Shown here in pieces: positions 45,447 to 54,579 of a stretch of DNA of 64,000 bases. The DNA is taken from assembly GCA_031539345.1 (NCBI GenBank), contig JAVKMO010000027.1, positions 124,001-188,000 on the forward strand, read 5' to 3'. The notes beneath the pieces are model-generated. The model ran no database searches and was not told where the DNA came from. It saw only the letters and a list, made by a program, of their open reading frames with translations. A program made the position numbers and the translations under genes. Positions within the stretch are counted from its first letter, which is position 1, and every line of letters starts with the position of its first letter. The DNA comes from JAVKMO01 sp031539345 (GTDB lineage Bacteria; Bacteroidota; Bacteroidia; Chitinophagales; Chitinophagaceae).

Positions 45447-48400
45447 TTAGAGTGTAATGTCTAAGCCTATAACGATTGTTTTTGCACGTGGATAAGTTGA
45501 ATAATCAAAACCCGGAGTGAGTGCTGAAGAAAAGGAATTGACTTCTGGGTCAAAGCCAGAATAGTTTGTTAGGGTATATATATTTTGTGTCGAGATGTAA
45601 ACTTTCATTTTTTTTATGTTCATTTTTTTTGTCCATTTTTCTTGTAAATGATAGGCAAGAGAAATGGTTTTTAAGCGAATAAATGAACCATCTTCAACAT
45701 AACGCGACGAGTATGCCCCTCCCCAAAATCCATTTGTTCTAAAATTTTTTGAGCTTTGATTTGCGTCTGTCCATCTGTCTGTATAAGAGGCAAATTGATT
45801 TAAATTATTTCTGCCCAATGCGTTTCCTTCAAATATAATTCTGTTTGCATTTAAGATGTCATTTCCATACGACCATTGTAAAAACACGTTCAGTTCTATG
45901 CCTTTATACGAAAATTGATTATTGATGCCACCAGTATGCATAGGCACTCCAGACCCTATAATTGTATAGTCAGATGTGTTTACAACGCCATCGCCATTGA
46001 TGTCTTTATACTTGATGTCGCCAGGCTGGATAGCCGTTCTTTCATTTCCATTTGTAGGAACATTGTCTTTTAAAATATATTTTCCAGAAGCGGCTTTGTC
46101 AAAATCGGCATATTGATAAACGCCATCAGAAAGATACCCAAACATTTGTCCCAACGATTCTCCTACACTAGAAATGTACGCAGGAATAGAAGACCAAGTA
46201 TTGTCAAAATTTACACTTCGAGTGAGTGCATTTTGATTGTTATTTAATGATAATAATTGATTTTTATTGAATGAGATATTGAAATTTGTTTCCCATAAAA
46301 AATCATTTGCGTTAATGTTTTTTGTTGTCAAAGCAATTTCAAGTCCTTGATTTTTTATCGCCCCAGCGTTCGTGATGCCTGTTGTATATCCAGACGATGT
46401 AGGCAAACTTGCGGCTAATAAAAGATCTTGTGTTGTTTTGCCATACAGATCGATGTTGATGTCAATTTTGTTGTTCAAAAAAGCAAGGTCTAAACCCATA
46501 TTAAATTGATACGTCGTTTCCCATTTTAAATTTTTATTGCCCAAAGTTGTTGGATTTGTGCCTACAAAAGCACCGCCAGAATTTTCAGAACCTAATGTTC
46601 CCAAAACTGTTCCTGTAGATAGCGAATTATTAAATGAATATCCCGTTGAAAGAGACGTTGTAATTGGATTTAAATAAGCATAATCAACAACGCGATTGTT
46701 GCCAGTTGCACCATAACTTATTCGTATTTTACCCTTTGATAACCATTTTTTCAGCAGATAATTTTGTTGCATCAATTTTTCTTCACCAAAGTTCCATGCA
46801 ATAGATCCTGAAGGAAAATAGCCCCAACGATTGTTTGCAGAAAATTTAGATGATCCATCTGCACGATAAGACAGCGTTAATAAATAGCGTGAATTATAAG
46901 CATAAGTAACGCGACTTAAAAACGACATCAAGGTTGATGATGATGTGGAAAATGAAGACGCTGTTGGTATTCCTTGGCTTAACGAACTGATACCTAAACT
47001 TCCGTTTGCAATTTGATTTGCAGAAAAAAAAGATTGTCCCGTGATCGTAATTTGTTCTGTAATGCCGCCTAACACGCCAATTTGATGTTTCTTGTTTATT
47101 TTTTTATTCCAGTTGATGGTGTTTTCATTCACCAAATTATTGGTCGTTTTATATCCTACGCTACCGTTAATTGTCCTTTTGTATCGCGTATTACCATATA
47201 AAGTATTGGAATCGTTAAATCGTTCTTGACGCAAACTGCTATAATTAATTCCTGCCGTGCTACGTATCGTCAATCCCGCCAATGGTTTTACTTCAATATA
47301 AGTATTTGCCATCGTGTTATTGGTAATGTTTTTACTATAAATACTTTTAAAATTTCTAATCGGGTTAATTCTATAGTCAGCGGCTGTATTTACTAAAGGG
47401 TCTGAAAGTTCGTCTTCTAAATTGATATTTGAGTTCACATTGACCGGCGAATAACCAAACACACTATAAAAAGGGGCAAATCCAGCACTCGTCGTTGCAC
47501 TCGTAACTTGCTGCGCTGGTGAAATTCCGCCTTGTTCTAAATAACTATAATTCAGGCTGCCGCCAATTTTCAAAATTGAATTTAAGGTTTCATCTATGCT
47601 TACTTTTCCTTGATAACGTTCATAATTTGAATTAATCACAATGCCTTCTTGCATCAATGCAGAACCACTTATTCCATATTTACTTTTTGCAGAACCTCCA
47701 GAAATTGACAAGTTGTAATTTTGCATATACGCTGTTCTGTATAAATTATTTTGCCAATCAATGGTTGACGTTGTATCTGTATAATACGCCATTGTTCTGC
47801 CGTCTTTCAAATAATTGTTTTGCCCCGAAACAAAGTCTTTCTCTAATTGATAGGCAACAAATTCACCCGCATTCATCAACTTCACACGAGATGTAATTTC
47901 TTGTACACCAAAAAACGTGCCAAACTGAATAACTGGAGGACCAATTTTACCACGTTTTGTCGTCAGTATAATCACGCCATTTGCCGCACGAGAACCATAA
48001 ATCGCTGTTGCCGAAGCATCTTTCAAAATATCAATCGACTCAATATCTTTTGGGTTAATAGCATTCAAGTTTTGGTTTTCAACAGGAAAACCATCAATCA
48101 CATAAAGCGGCGAATTATTTTGCGTTGCCGAACCATTACCACGAATAGCAATGGTAACTTCAGCACCAGGTTGTCCATCATCAGAATTGATTCGAACCCC
48201 AGCCACTCTGCCTGTAAGTGCTTCATCAAAAGAACGAACCGGAGCAGTTGCCAATTCGCCCATATTCACTTTGCTCACAGCCCCCGTCAAATCTTTTTTT
48301 TTCTGCGTGCCATATCCAACCATTACAACCTCTTCCAACACGTTATTTGTATCCGCCTCTTTTTTATTCGCCACATCAGGTATCGTATCGTTTGGAGAAG

Positions 48401-48479
48401 ACACGAGGATAACACTATCCTGCGACTGCGTTTCAGACACGCCAAAACCAAGCAATACACACAACAAAAAAAACTTCAT
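45447..48479 (-). CDS. SusC/RagA-family TonB-linked outer-membrane transporter
   Basis: The 1010-residue protein forms a 22-stranded barrel and imports ligands with TonB energy. The signal peptide is in residues 1-20 (LCVLLGFGVSETQSQ). A TonB-box/plug signature follows: EEVVMVGYGTQKKKDLTGAV, LYVIDGFPVENQNL, and DASATAIYGSRAANGVIILT. The C-terminus ends in the barrel strand TIVIGLDITL. The usual N-terminal carboxypeptidase-regulatory-like domain of SusC proteins is absent: only about 28 residues separate the signal from the plug. The barrel appears complete. The ligand is unknown. Confidence 0.92.
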   Translation of the reverse strand: MKFFLLCVLLGFGVSETQSQDSVILVSSPNDTIPDVANKKEADTNNVLEEVVMVGYGTQKKKDLTGAVSKVNMGELATAPVRSFDEALTGRVAGVRINSDDGQPGAEVTIAIRGNGSATQNNSPLYVIDGFPVENQNLNAINPKDIESIDILKDASATAIYGSRAANGVIILTTKRGKIGPPVIQFGTFFGVQEITSRVKLMNAGEFVAYQLEKDFVSGQNNYLKDGRTMAYYTDTTSTIDWQNNLYRTAYMQNYNLSISGGSAKSKYGISGSALMQEGIVINSNYERYQGKVSIDETLNSILKIGGSLNYSYLEQGGISPAQQVTSATTSAGFAPFYSVFGYSPVNVNSNINLEDELSDPLVNTAADYRINPIRNFKSIYSKNITNNTMANTYIEVKPLAGLTIRSTAGINYSSLRQERFNDSNTLYGNTRYKRTINGSVGYKTTNNLVNENTINWNKKINKKHQIGVLGGITEQITITGQSFFSANQIANGSLGISSLSQGIPTASSFSTSSSTLMSFLSRVTYAYNSRYLLTLSYRADGSSKFSANNRWGYFPSGSIAWNFGEEKLMQQNYLLKKWLSKGKIRISYGATGNNRVVDYAYLNPITTSLSTGYSFNNSLSTGTVLGTLGSENSGGAFVGTNPTTLGNKNLKWETTYQFNMGLDLAFLNNKIDINIDLYGKTTQDLLLAASLPTSSGYTTGITNAGAIKNQGLEIALTTKNINANDFLWETNFNISFNKNQLLSLNNNQNALTRSVNFDNTWSSIPAYISSVGESLGQMFGYLSDGVYQYADFDKAASGKYILKDNVPTNGNERTAIQPGDIKYKDINGDGVVNTSDYTIIGSGVPMHTGGINNQFSYKGIELNVFLQWSYGNDILNANRIIFEGNALGRNNLNQFASYTDRWTDANQSSKNFRTNGFWGGAYSSRYVEDGSFIRLKTISLAYHLQEKWTKKMNIKKMKVYISTQNIYTLTNYSGFDPEVNSFSSALTPGFDYSTYPRAKTIVIGLDITL

Positions 48480-48536
48480 ATCCTTAATAATTTATTCATC
48501 AACGAATCTTTATGACTTAGGTTTAAAAACGAAAAA

Positions 48537-48719
48537 TTAACAAATCCGTTTTACACACTTGGGGGAATAACATCGAATCATTCGCTTATGAAAAATCAAT
48601 ACCGTTTTTACTGATTCGTCCACAGTCATGATTTTTTTTGAAAGGTAAACAACTGTCTTGAGGTCTTCAACATTGAAATATTTGAAGCCCCCATCAATCG
48701 TCTTATCTCTCAAAATCAT
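48537..48719 (-). CDS. doubtful small open frame behind gyrA
   Basis: A 60-codon frame starts 8 nt after the gyrA stop. It begins MILRDKTIDGGFKYFNVEDL and ends CYSPKCVKRIC. The composition is protein-like, with a basic Cys-containing tail, but no family can be named and no start signal is visible. It may be a small co-transcribed protein, a remnant or chance. The 248 bp between gyrA and susC show nothing else. Confidence 0.25.
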   Translation of the reverse strand: MILRDKTIDGGFKYFNVEDLKTVVYLSKKIMTVDESVKTVLIFHKRMIRCYSPKCVKRIC

Positions 48720-48726
48720 TGAGTGT

Positions 48727-51252
48727 TTATTGTGTATTTTGTTCTTCGTTGCTGTTTTCTTCTTCGTTATTTACCTCTTCTTCTTCTTTGTCTAAACAAG
48801 CAATGGCGGCAATGCCATCATTATCGTTGAGATTGATGAGGCGTACGCCTTGCGTATTTCTTCCGGCTTCACGAATGGTGTTTACAGACATTCTAATGGT
48901 AATGCCAGACTTGCAAGTAATCATCAAATCGTTTTCTTCTTTAACTTCTAAAAATCCAACAAGATTGCCTGTTTTTTCTGTTACGTTGATTGTTTTTACG
49001 CCTTTTCCACCTCGGTGTGCTGTACGATATTCTTCTACAGAAGTACGTTTTCCGTAGCCATGTTCAGAAACGACCAATACACTTGGCAACGCTTCATTAG
49101 AAATACAAATCATACCAACAACTTCATCTTTTGTATCATCAACGCTAATTCCACGCACCCCAATTGCTCCTCTTCCTGTTGGGCGAACTTCGCTTTCTTT
49201 AAAACGAATGGCGTTTCCACTTTGCAATGCCATCATAATTTCTGAAGATCCGTTTGTCAATCTTGCCTCAATCAGCTTGTCGCCTTCTTCGATAGAAATG
49301 GCGATAATACCGTTTGCTCTTGGGCGAGAAAAATCTTCTAATACTGTTTTTTTTATTGTGCCTTGTTTGGTGCAGAGGATAATATAATTCTCTTGCAAAT
49401 AGGTTTCATTTTTAAAATCTGCAATGTCAATAATGGCTTTTATTCTATCGTCATTGTCAATTTGAATAAGGTTTTGTATGGCACGTCCTTTGGTTGTTTT
49501 TTCTCCTTCGGGAATTTCATATACTTTAAGCCAATAGCATCTTCCTTTTTCTGTAAAGAATAAAAGCGTATGATGTGTAGAAGCGATAAATAAATGTTCT
49601 ATCCAATCGCTTGCTTTTTTGCCACTTCCTTTTGAGCCACGTCCGCCTCGGCGTTGTTGACGATATTCGTTCGAGGCTGTTCGCTTGATATAACCATCGT
49701 TAGAAAGCGTAATTACAACGTCTTCTTCGGCAATAAAATCAATCATATTCATTTCTTCTGCCAAATATTGAATCTTTGATTTGCGTTCATCACCAAACTT
49801 TTCTTTCACTTCTACAAGTTCTGTTTTGATAATGTTGTATTGTAAATATTCGCTACCTAAAATTTCTTTCAGATTGTTAACGGTTAAAATTGTGTCGTCA
49901 TATTCTTGTTTGATTTTTTCTCTTTCCATTCCTGTCAATCGTTGCAAACGCATTTCTAAAATGGCTTTTGCTTGAATGTCAGAAAACTCAAACGTTCCTA
50001 TCAATTGGGCTTTTGCATTTTCGGGGTTATTGCTTTGTCTAATCAGGCGAATCACTTCGTCTAAATGGTCAAGAGCTTTCATAAACCCTTTTAAAATATG
50101 AAGGCGTTCTTCTGCTTTGCGGAGGTCAAATTTTGTTCTGCGTAAAATAACTTCGTGCCTAAATTCAATAAACTCGCTAATCAAGTCTTTGATGTTGAGC
50201 GTTTTTGGGCGACCTTTTACAATGGCAACATTGTTAATGCCATAAGACGTTTGCAGTTCTGTTTGTTTGTATAATTGATTGAGCACAATTTGTGCAACAG
50301 CATCTTTTTTTACCTCAATGACAATGCGTGTGCCGTCTTTGTTCGATTGGTTGGTAACATCGCTAATGCCGTCAATCAACTTATCATTCACCAATTGACC
50401 TATGCGGCTGGTTAAATTGTCTGTTGTAATTTGATACGGCACCTCGCTAATTACAATTTCCTCACGCCCATTTTTTGTTGGTTCTATGGTTGCTGTGCCT
50501 CGCAAAACAACTCTTCCTCTGCCTGTGTGCATGGCTTGTTTGATACCTTCTATACCATAAATTGTGCCTCCTGTTGGAAAGTCAGGTGCTTTGATGAAAT
50601 TCATAATTTCATCAATCGTAATTTCTTTGTTGTCAATATAAGCAATGCAAGCGTCAATCACTTCGCTTAAATTATGCGGCATCATATTTGTTGCCATACC
50701 AACAGCAATACCACTTGAACCATTGATAATGAGTTGCGGAATGCGAGTAGGCAAAACCGTAGGCTCTTGCAATGTGTCGTCAAAATTATATTGAAAATCA
50801 ACCGTTTCTTTTTCAATATCGACCAAAATATGGTCAGACATTTTTTTTAGGCGAGCTTCTGTATAACGCATTGCCGCTGGTCCGTCGCCATTGGGTGCGC
50901 CAAAATTTCCTTGTCCATCAATGGCGGTATAACGCATACTCCAATCTTGTCCCATTCTTACCATTGCGTCATAAACCGCCGTGTCGCCGTGGGGGTGATA
51001 TTTACCCAACACCTCACCGACAATACGCGCAGATTTTTTATGTGGTTTGTCATACGTAATGCCCAATTCATTCATGGCAAATAAAATTCTGCGATGAACA
51101 GGTTTAAATCCATCACGCACATCAGGCAATGCACGACCAACAATCACCGACATAGAATAATCTATGTACGATGTTTTCATTTGCTCTTCAATATTTACAT
51201 CGACAATTCTTGGTGGAATATTTCCATTCAATTCATTCATTTGTTCTGCCAT
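48727..51252 (-). CDS. gyrA: DNA gyrase subunit A
   Basis: GyrA cuts and rejoins DNA in the type II topoisomerase that introduces negative supercoils. The 841-residue protein has the catalytic Tyr130 in AAMRYTEARL. The quinolone region HPHGDTAVYDAMVRM has Thr91 and Asp95 at the positions equivalent to E. coli Ser83 and Asp87. The GyrA box QQRRGGRG marks it as GyrA and not ParC. Six C-terminal beta-pinwheel blades follow. The C-terminal tail is very acidic (EEEEVNNEEENSNEEQ), common in Bacteroidota. The 400-bp upstream region holds its promoter. It is read toward susC. Confidence 0.97.
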   Translation of the reverse strand: MAEQMNELNGNIPPRIVDVNIEEQMKTSYIDYSMSVIVGRALPDVRDGFKPVHRRILFAMNELGITYDKPHKKSARIVGEVLGKYHPHGDTAVYDAMVRMGQDWSMRYTAIDGQGNFGAPNGDGPAAMRYTEARLKKMSDHILVDIEKETVDFQYNFDDTLQEPTVLPTRIPQLIINGSSGIAVGMATNMMPHNLSEVIDACIAYIDNKEITIDEIMNFIKAPDFPTGGTIYGIEGIKQAMHTGRGRVVLRGTATIEPTKNGREEIVISEVPYQITTDNLTSRIGQLVNDKLIDGISDVTNQSNKDGTRIVIEVKKDAVAQIVLNQLYKQTELQTSYGINNVAIVKGRPKTLNIKDLISEFIEFRHEVILRRTKFDLRKAEERLHILKGFMKALDHLDEVIRLIRQSNNPENAKAQLIGTFEFSDIQAKAILEMRLQRLTGMEREKIKQEYDDTILTVNNLKEILGSEYLQYNIIKTELVEVKEKFGDERKSKIQYLAEEMNMIDFIAEEDVVITLSNDGYIKRTASNEYRQQRRGGRGSKGSGKKASDWIEHLFIASTHHTLLFFTEKGRCYWLKVYEIPEGEKTTKGRAIQNLIQIDNDDRIKAIIDIADFKNETYLQENYIILCTKQGTIKKTVLEDFSRPRANGIIAISIEEGDKLIEARLTNGSSEIMMALQSGNAIRFKESEVRPTGRGAIGVRGISVDDTKDEVVGMICISNEALPSVLVVSEHGYGKRTSVEEYRTAHRGGKGVKTINVTEKTGNLVGFLEVKEENDLMITCKSGITIRMSVNTIREAGRNTQGVRLINLNDNDGIAAIACLDKEEEEVNNEEENSNEEQNTQ

Positions 51253-51655
51253 AAAAAGGTATTCGTTTGATTATTTTTAAAACTGTAAAACAGATTTTTT
51301 GTAAGTCCTCCAAAATAGAAAAAATCACTCGTGTGAGACTTTTCCTTATACACAAAAAAAAGCACTAAAATGTGAATGAAAAAAAAGTTGAAACGAAATA
51401 AAAAATCGACCGAATTATTGTCTAAAGGTTCTGTTTTTGAGTCTATGCCAATTTTAAGCTTGATAAAAACCGATGAATACTTTTAAATAAAAATATGCTG
51501 AAACTATTGTCAAAAACGATTATCGGATTTTTTCAGTTATAGTCTTTGTTTATTGTTATCGTGTATGAAAGGAGGGATAAAAATTATTGTTTTATCATTA
51601 GGTCAAATCTTTTTACTCAAAGTGGTTCAAGGGTAGAAATAGCCCTATACTTTCC
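51253..51655. other. 403-bp intergenic region, no gene seen
   Basis: The region lies upstream of gyrA and behind the haem-binding gene. It is AT-rich. I see only short open frames (up to about 23 codons, such as one starting near 51564) without support. A near-palindrome CACTCGTGTGAG lies near 51327-51338. The gyrA promoter should be here, but no clear -33/-7 pair can be picked. Confidence 0.6.
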
Positions 51656-52114
51656 TTATTCTCCAACGTAATGGCTTTTCGTTTCTTTTAGCCACGCTAC
51701 TAATTGTGCTTTTTGTGTTGCTGTTAATTTTGCGTTGGCGTGTATGAGCGTATAAGAACTGAGAGGCATTTCACCCTCTTCAATTTCTTCAATCATTTCT
51801 TTTAGCTTATGTTCTCTTTTTTTTGCGGAATAGTTATTCCATGTAGATAAATTGAGTTCTCCCAAACCCTCATTAACGTGATGTTTAACCCACCAACTCA
51901 CTGGGGCAACGTAGCTATACCAAGGATAATGAACAGTGTAAGAATGGCAATCATAGCAAGATTGTTGCAAGAGATTTTCAATTTCTGGGGACGCCTTTTC
52001 TATACTCACAAAATGGTTTTCTTTTGTTGAAGGAATCACAGTTTTATCAGTTTGAAAAAATTGAATTGCAATCAATAAAACAATAAGGCTGTATAAAATG
52101 TATTTTCTTTTCAT
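51656..52114 (-). CDS. haem-binding domain protein (CxxCH)
   Basis: The 152-residue protein has an N-terminal membrane or signal segment (YILYSLIVLLIAIQFF) and one c-type haem motif, CYDCH, at about residues 53-57 followed by SYTVHYPWYSYVAPVSWWVK. That layout is the small haem-binding domain protein of Bacteroidota, with a conserved second part GEMPLSSYTLIHANAKLT and AQLVAWLKE. It probably sits in the periplasm, tethered to the inner membrane, and may carry electrons. Partner genes are not visible nearby. It is divergent from the thiamine pyrophosphokinase gene. Confidence 0.85.
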   Translation of the reverse strand: MKRKYILYSLIVLLIAIQFFQTDKTVIPSTKENHFVSIEKASPEIENLLQQSCYDCHSYTVHYPWYSYVAPVSWWVKHHVNEGLGELNLSTWNNYSAKKREHKLKEMIEEIEEGEMPLSSYTLIHANAKLTATQKAQLVAWLKETKSHYVGE

Positions 52115-52188
52115 GGCGTATTGATTTGAGTTAAAAATAAAAATCAGATTTGCTAAGTTAATTTATACCGCTTTATTTTTCTTATTTT

Positions 52189-52854
52189 ATGAAACAACAA
52201 ACCGCCCTCATTATTGCGAATGGATTTGCGTGTAGTTCGTCTTTATTGAAAAAAGTTGTTTATGCGTCAGAATTTGTGCTTGTTTTAGACGGAGCAATTC
52301 AAAGGGTTTTAGAACACGGGGTTGTGCCAAATATGGTTTTAGGAGATTTTGATAGTATCGACAATTTGTATGAAATAAAAAAAACGTATCCGTACTTGCC
52401 AATCATGTCTGCACCAGACCAAGACAAAACGGATTTAGAAAAGGGAATTGAATTTTTAATTAAAAAGAAACACAAAAAAATTGTCGTTTTATGGGCAACA
52501 GGAAGGCGTACAGACCATTTTTTGAATAATCTGAGTACGCTTGTAAAATATAAAAAATCGGTTGTGGTAGAGATGATTGATGATTATTCTCGTATCAGTA
52601 ATTTGCCGCTTGAATACAAAAAAAAATATATCGCCAATACCTTGCTTTCGCTTTTGCCGATGGGTACTGTAAAAGGCGTAACAACAATAGGTTTGCAGTA
52701 TAATTTAACCAATGCAACGCTTGCTTTAGGCAAAAAAACAAGTAGTAGTAATGCAAGTGAAAATAAGAATGGCTTTGTGCGTATTACACATCAAAGTGGC
52801 AATTTATTGTTGATAGAAAGTGCCGAACAAGAACGTGATTGGGAACTATCATAA
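52189..52854 (+). CDS. thiamine pyrophosphokinase
   Basis: It makes thiamine pyrophosphate from thiamine and ATP. The 221-residue protein has the N-terminal catalytic motif VLDGAIQRVLEHGVVPNMVL followed by GDFDSI, and then APDQDKTDLEKGIEFL, the acidic segment that binds metal and ATP. The central WATGRRTDHFLNNL is also diagnostic. The C-terminal substrate-binding beta domain ends near GNLLLIES. Start ATG 52189 is the first in frame. The stop lies directly before the hairpin at 52860-52878, which serves the tRNA-Val gene on the other strand. Confidence 0.9.
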   Translation: MKQQTALIIANGFACSSSLLKKVVYASEFVLVLDGAIQRVLEHGVVPNMVLGDFDSIDNLYEIKKTYPYLPIMSAPDQDKTDLEKGIEFLIKKKHKKIVVLWATGRRTDHFLNNLSTLVKYKKSVVVEMIDDYSRISNLPLEYKKKYIANTLLSLLPMGTVKGVTTIGLQYNLTNATLALGKKTSSSNASENKNGFVRITHQSGNLLLIESAEQERDWELS

Positions 52855-52878
52855 AAAAAGCCTCTCAGATAGAGAGGC
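52853..52878 (-). terminator. intrinsic terminator of the tRNA-Val transcript
   Basis: Reading the minus strand, the stem GCCTCTC / GAGAGGC with a 5-nt loop is followed by seven T, about 10 nt after the tRNA 3' end. On the plus strand no T-run follows. Confidence 0.85.
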
Positions 52879-52888
52879 AGTGAAGGGT

Positions 52889-52962
52889 GGGAGTTGACGG
52901 ATTCGAACCGCCGACCCTCTGCTTGTAAGGCAGACGCTCTGAACCAGCTGAGCTAAACTCCC
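52889..52962 (-). tRNA. tRNA-Val (anticodon TAC)
   Basis: The sequence folds into a full cloverleaf: acceptor GGGAGTT / AACTCCC, anticodon arm TCTGC-CTTACAA-GCAGA, and T arm GGCGG-TTCGAAT-CCGTC. The loop puts TAC at 34-36, reading GTA codons. No CCA is encoded. It is followed by a terminator. Confidence 0.96.
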
Positions 52963-53035
52963 TTTATGCTAAGGGCAACAAATAAAAGAATTAAAGTGAA
53001 AATACAAAATGAAATTTGAAGGTATTTTTTTGTCT

Positions 53036-54370
53036 TTATTTTTTGATGCCTAAATAAGAATGTGGATTGAGGTTCAATAATTCTTGTGCAACCGTACCTG
53101 TAAAGTAAGTGTTTACCCATGTTTCATAATCATTGATATCAATTGTTTTTCCACGTGTTAAAAGTTTTACTTTTTCATAAGCATCATCAATTTGATGTTT
53201 GCGTAAAATCATTTGAATGCCTTCTGCAATCAATTCGCAGTGACATAAATCAACGTCTTTGGCAATTGCAATGAGATTAAAAGACAAACGCCCTAACCCG
53301 TCTAATAAGTTTCTATAGCCATCAACGGCCATTCCAAAAAACTCTCCTAAAAAACGCAACACAACGCTGTCTGTCAAGTCTCTTTGTAAGCGACTTTGTG
53401 GCAATTTATCACTGAAAAAATGTCCCATACTATTTGCCAACATTAGCACACCTTCTGCGTGTTCAAATTGAATGGGATTGATTTTATGAGGCATTGTTGA
53501 AGACCCAATTTCGTCTTCTTTTTTTTGCATAAGAATATATTTTTTCAAGCCATACAACCACATATCTCTCGAAAAATTGACGCAAATTCTATTGATGCGG
53601 CAAAGGCAATCAAACACTTCTGCATAGCTTTCATAGTTGTCAATTTGTGTTGTATAAGTGGACACTTTAATGCCAAATTGTTTGTTGATCCATGTGCCTA
53701 ATTCTGCCCTCCAATCAATGTCGGGGTGTGTTAAATGGTGGGCACTAAAATTGCCTGTTGCACCGCCAAATTTGCACGTGATATTGGTTGTGATTTGTTC
53801 TAAATTTTTCTTTTCACGTGTGAGGCGTTCATGAAAAACCAAAATCTCTTTTCCAAGTAAAGTTGGGCTACTAATTTGCCCGTGCGTATGCCCACACATT
53901 ACAACACTTTTGTAAGCATTGGCTTTGGTTTCCCAGTCTTGTAAAATGTTGTTAAGCAAAGGTAAAACAACATCAAAAACGCCTTGTTTGATATTGATAG
54001 AAAGGGTTAAGCTATTGATGTCTTGCGACGTTAATCCATAATGAATATAAGAATGCCAAGTGTTTAATCCTAATTCAGCTAAGGCTTCTCGCAAATAATA
54101 TTCAATGGCTTTGACATCATGGTTCGTTGTTTTTTCTATTTCGTTAATACGCACAACGCTTTGTGGACTTAAATTATTAAGCAATTTTTGCGTCGTTTGT
54201 TCAATCGTTTCTTTTTTTTCTACCTGTAGTCGGTTCAATAAAAAAGCCAAATAATGAATCTCAACTTTTGTTCTGCCTAATACAAAAGCATCATCAGAAA
54301 AAATGGGAATTAAATCTTTGACTTTGTTGTAATATCTACTGTCTAAAGGAGAAAGGGCTGAAAAAGACAT
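53036..54370 (-). CDS. purB: adenylosuccinate lyase
   Basis: PurB catalyses two beta-eliminations in purine synthesis, SAICAR to AICAR and adenylosuccinate to AMP. From ATG 54370 the protein has 444 residues; a TTG two codons earlier is less likely. The fumarase/aspartase-superfamily signature is GSSTMPHKINPIQFE (active-site Ser). The conserved ALSPLDSRYYNKVKDL start, LTSQDINSL and the KFGGATGNFSAHH segment are also clear. It is longer than the Bacillus type and matches the E. coli-like form. It is divergent from leuS. Confidence 0.95.
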   Translation of the reverse strand: MSFSALSPLDSRYYNKVKDLIPIFSDDAFVLGRTKVEIHYLAFLLNRLQVEKKETIEQTTQKLLNNLSPQSVVRINEIEKTTNHDVKAIEYYLREALAELGLNTWHSYIHYGLTSQDINSLTLSINIKQGVFDVVLPLLNNILQDWETKANAYKSVVMCGHTHGQISSPTLLGKEILVFHERLTREKKNLEQITTNITCKFGGATGNFSAHHLTHPDIDWRAELGTWINKQFGIKVSTYTTQIDNYESYAEVFDCLCRINRICVNFSRDMWLYGLKKYILMQKKEDEIGSSTMPHKINPIQFEHAEGVLMLANSMGHFFSDKLPQSRLQRDLTDSVVLRFLGEFFGMAVDGYRNLLDGLGRLSFNLIAIAKDVDLCHCELIAEGIQMILRKHQIDDAYEKVKLLTRGKTIDINDYETWVNTYFTGTVAQELLNLNPHSYLGIKK

Positions 54371-54579
54371 AAGCAAAAAATAATTTTAAATAAAAATAAA
54401 AACGCCACGAATATATTTTTATACGATAGAGCGTTTTTGCTTTTTGAAAATATTGTATCGCTAAAACACAAACCAACCGTGGTATTAAAAATTATTTTAA
54501 AAGTTCAAAGTAAAAACCTGACACTGCGTTCAAAAATTAAATTCGTTGCATTCTCAAAAACGATTTTTATTTTTTAATT

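Noticed and set aside
47847..48515. A 222-codon plus-strand frame
   Set aside because: It lies antisense to the conserved plug domain of susC and has shadow-like composition with no family pattern.
50964..50999. Thr91 of GyrA at the quinolone-resistance position
   Set aside because: Thr is the normal residue at this place in some susceptible species, so it does not show resistance.
54400..54440. AAAACGC/GCGTTTT inverted repeat between purB and leuS as a terminator or operator
   Set aside because: The loop is over 20 nt and the gene pair is divergent, so a terminator makes no sense; no further support for an operator.
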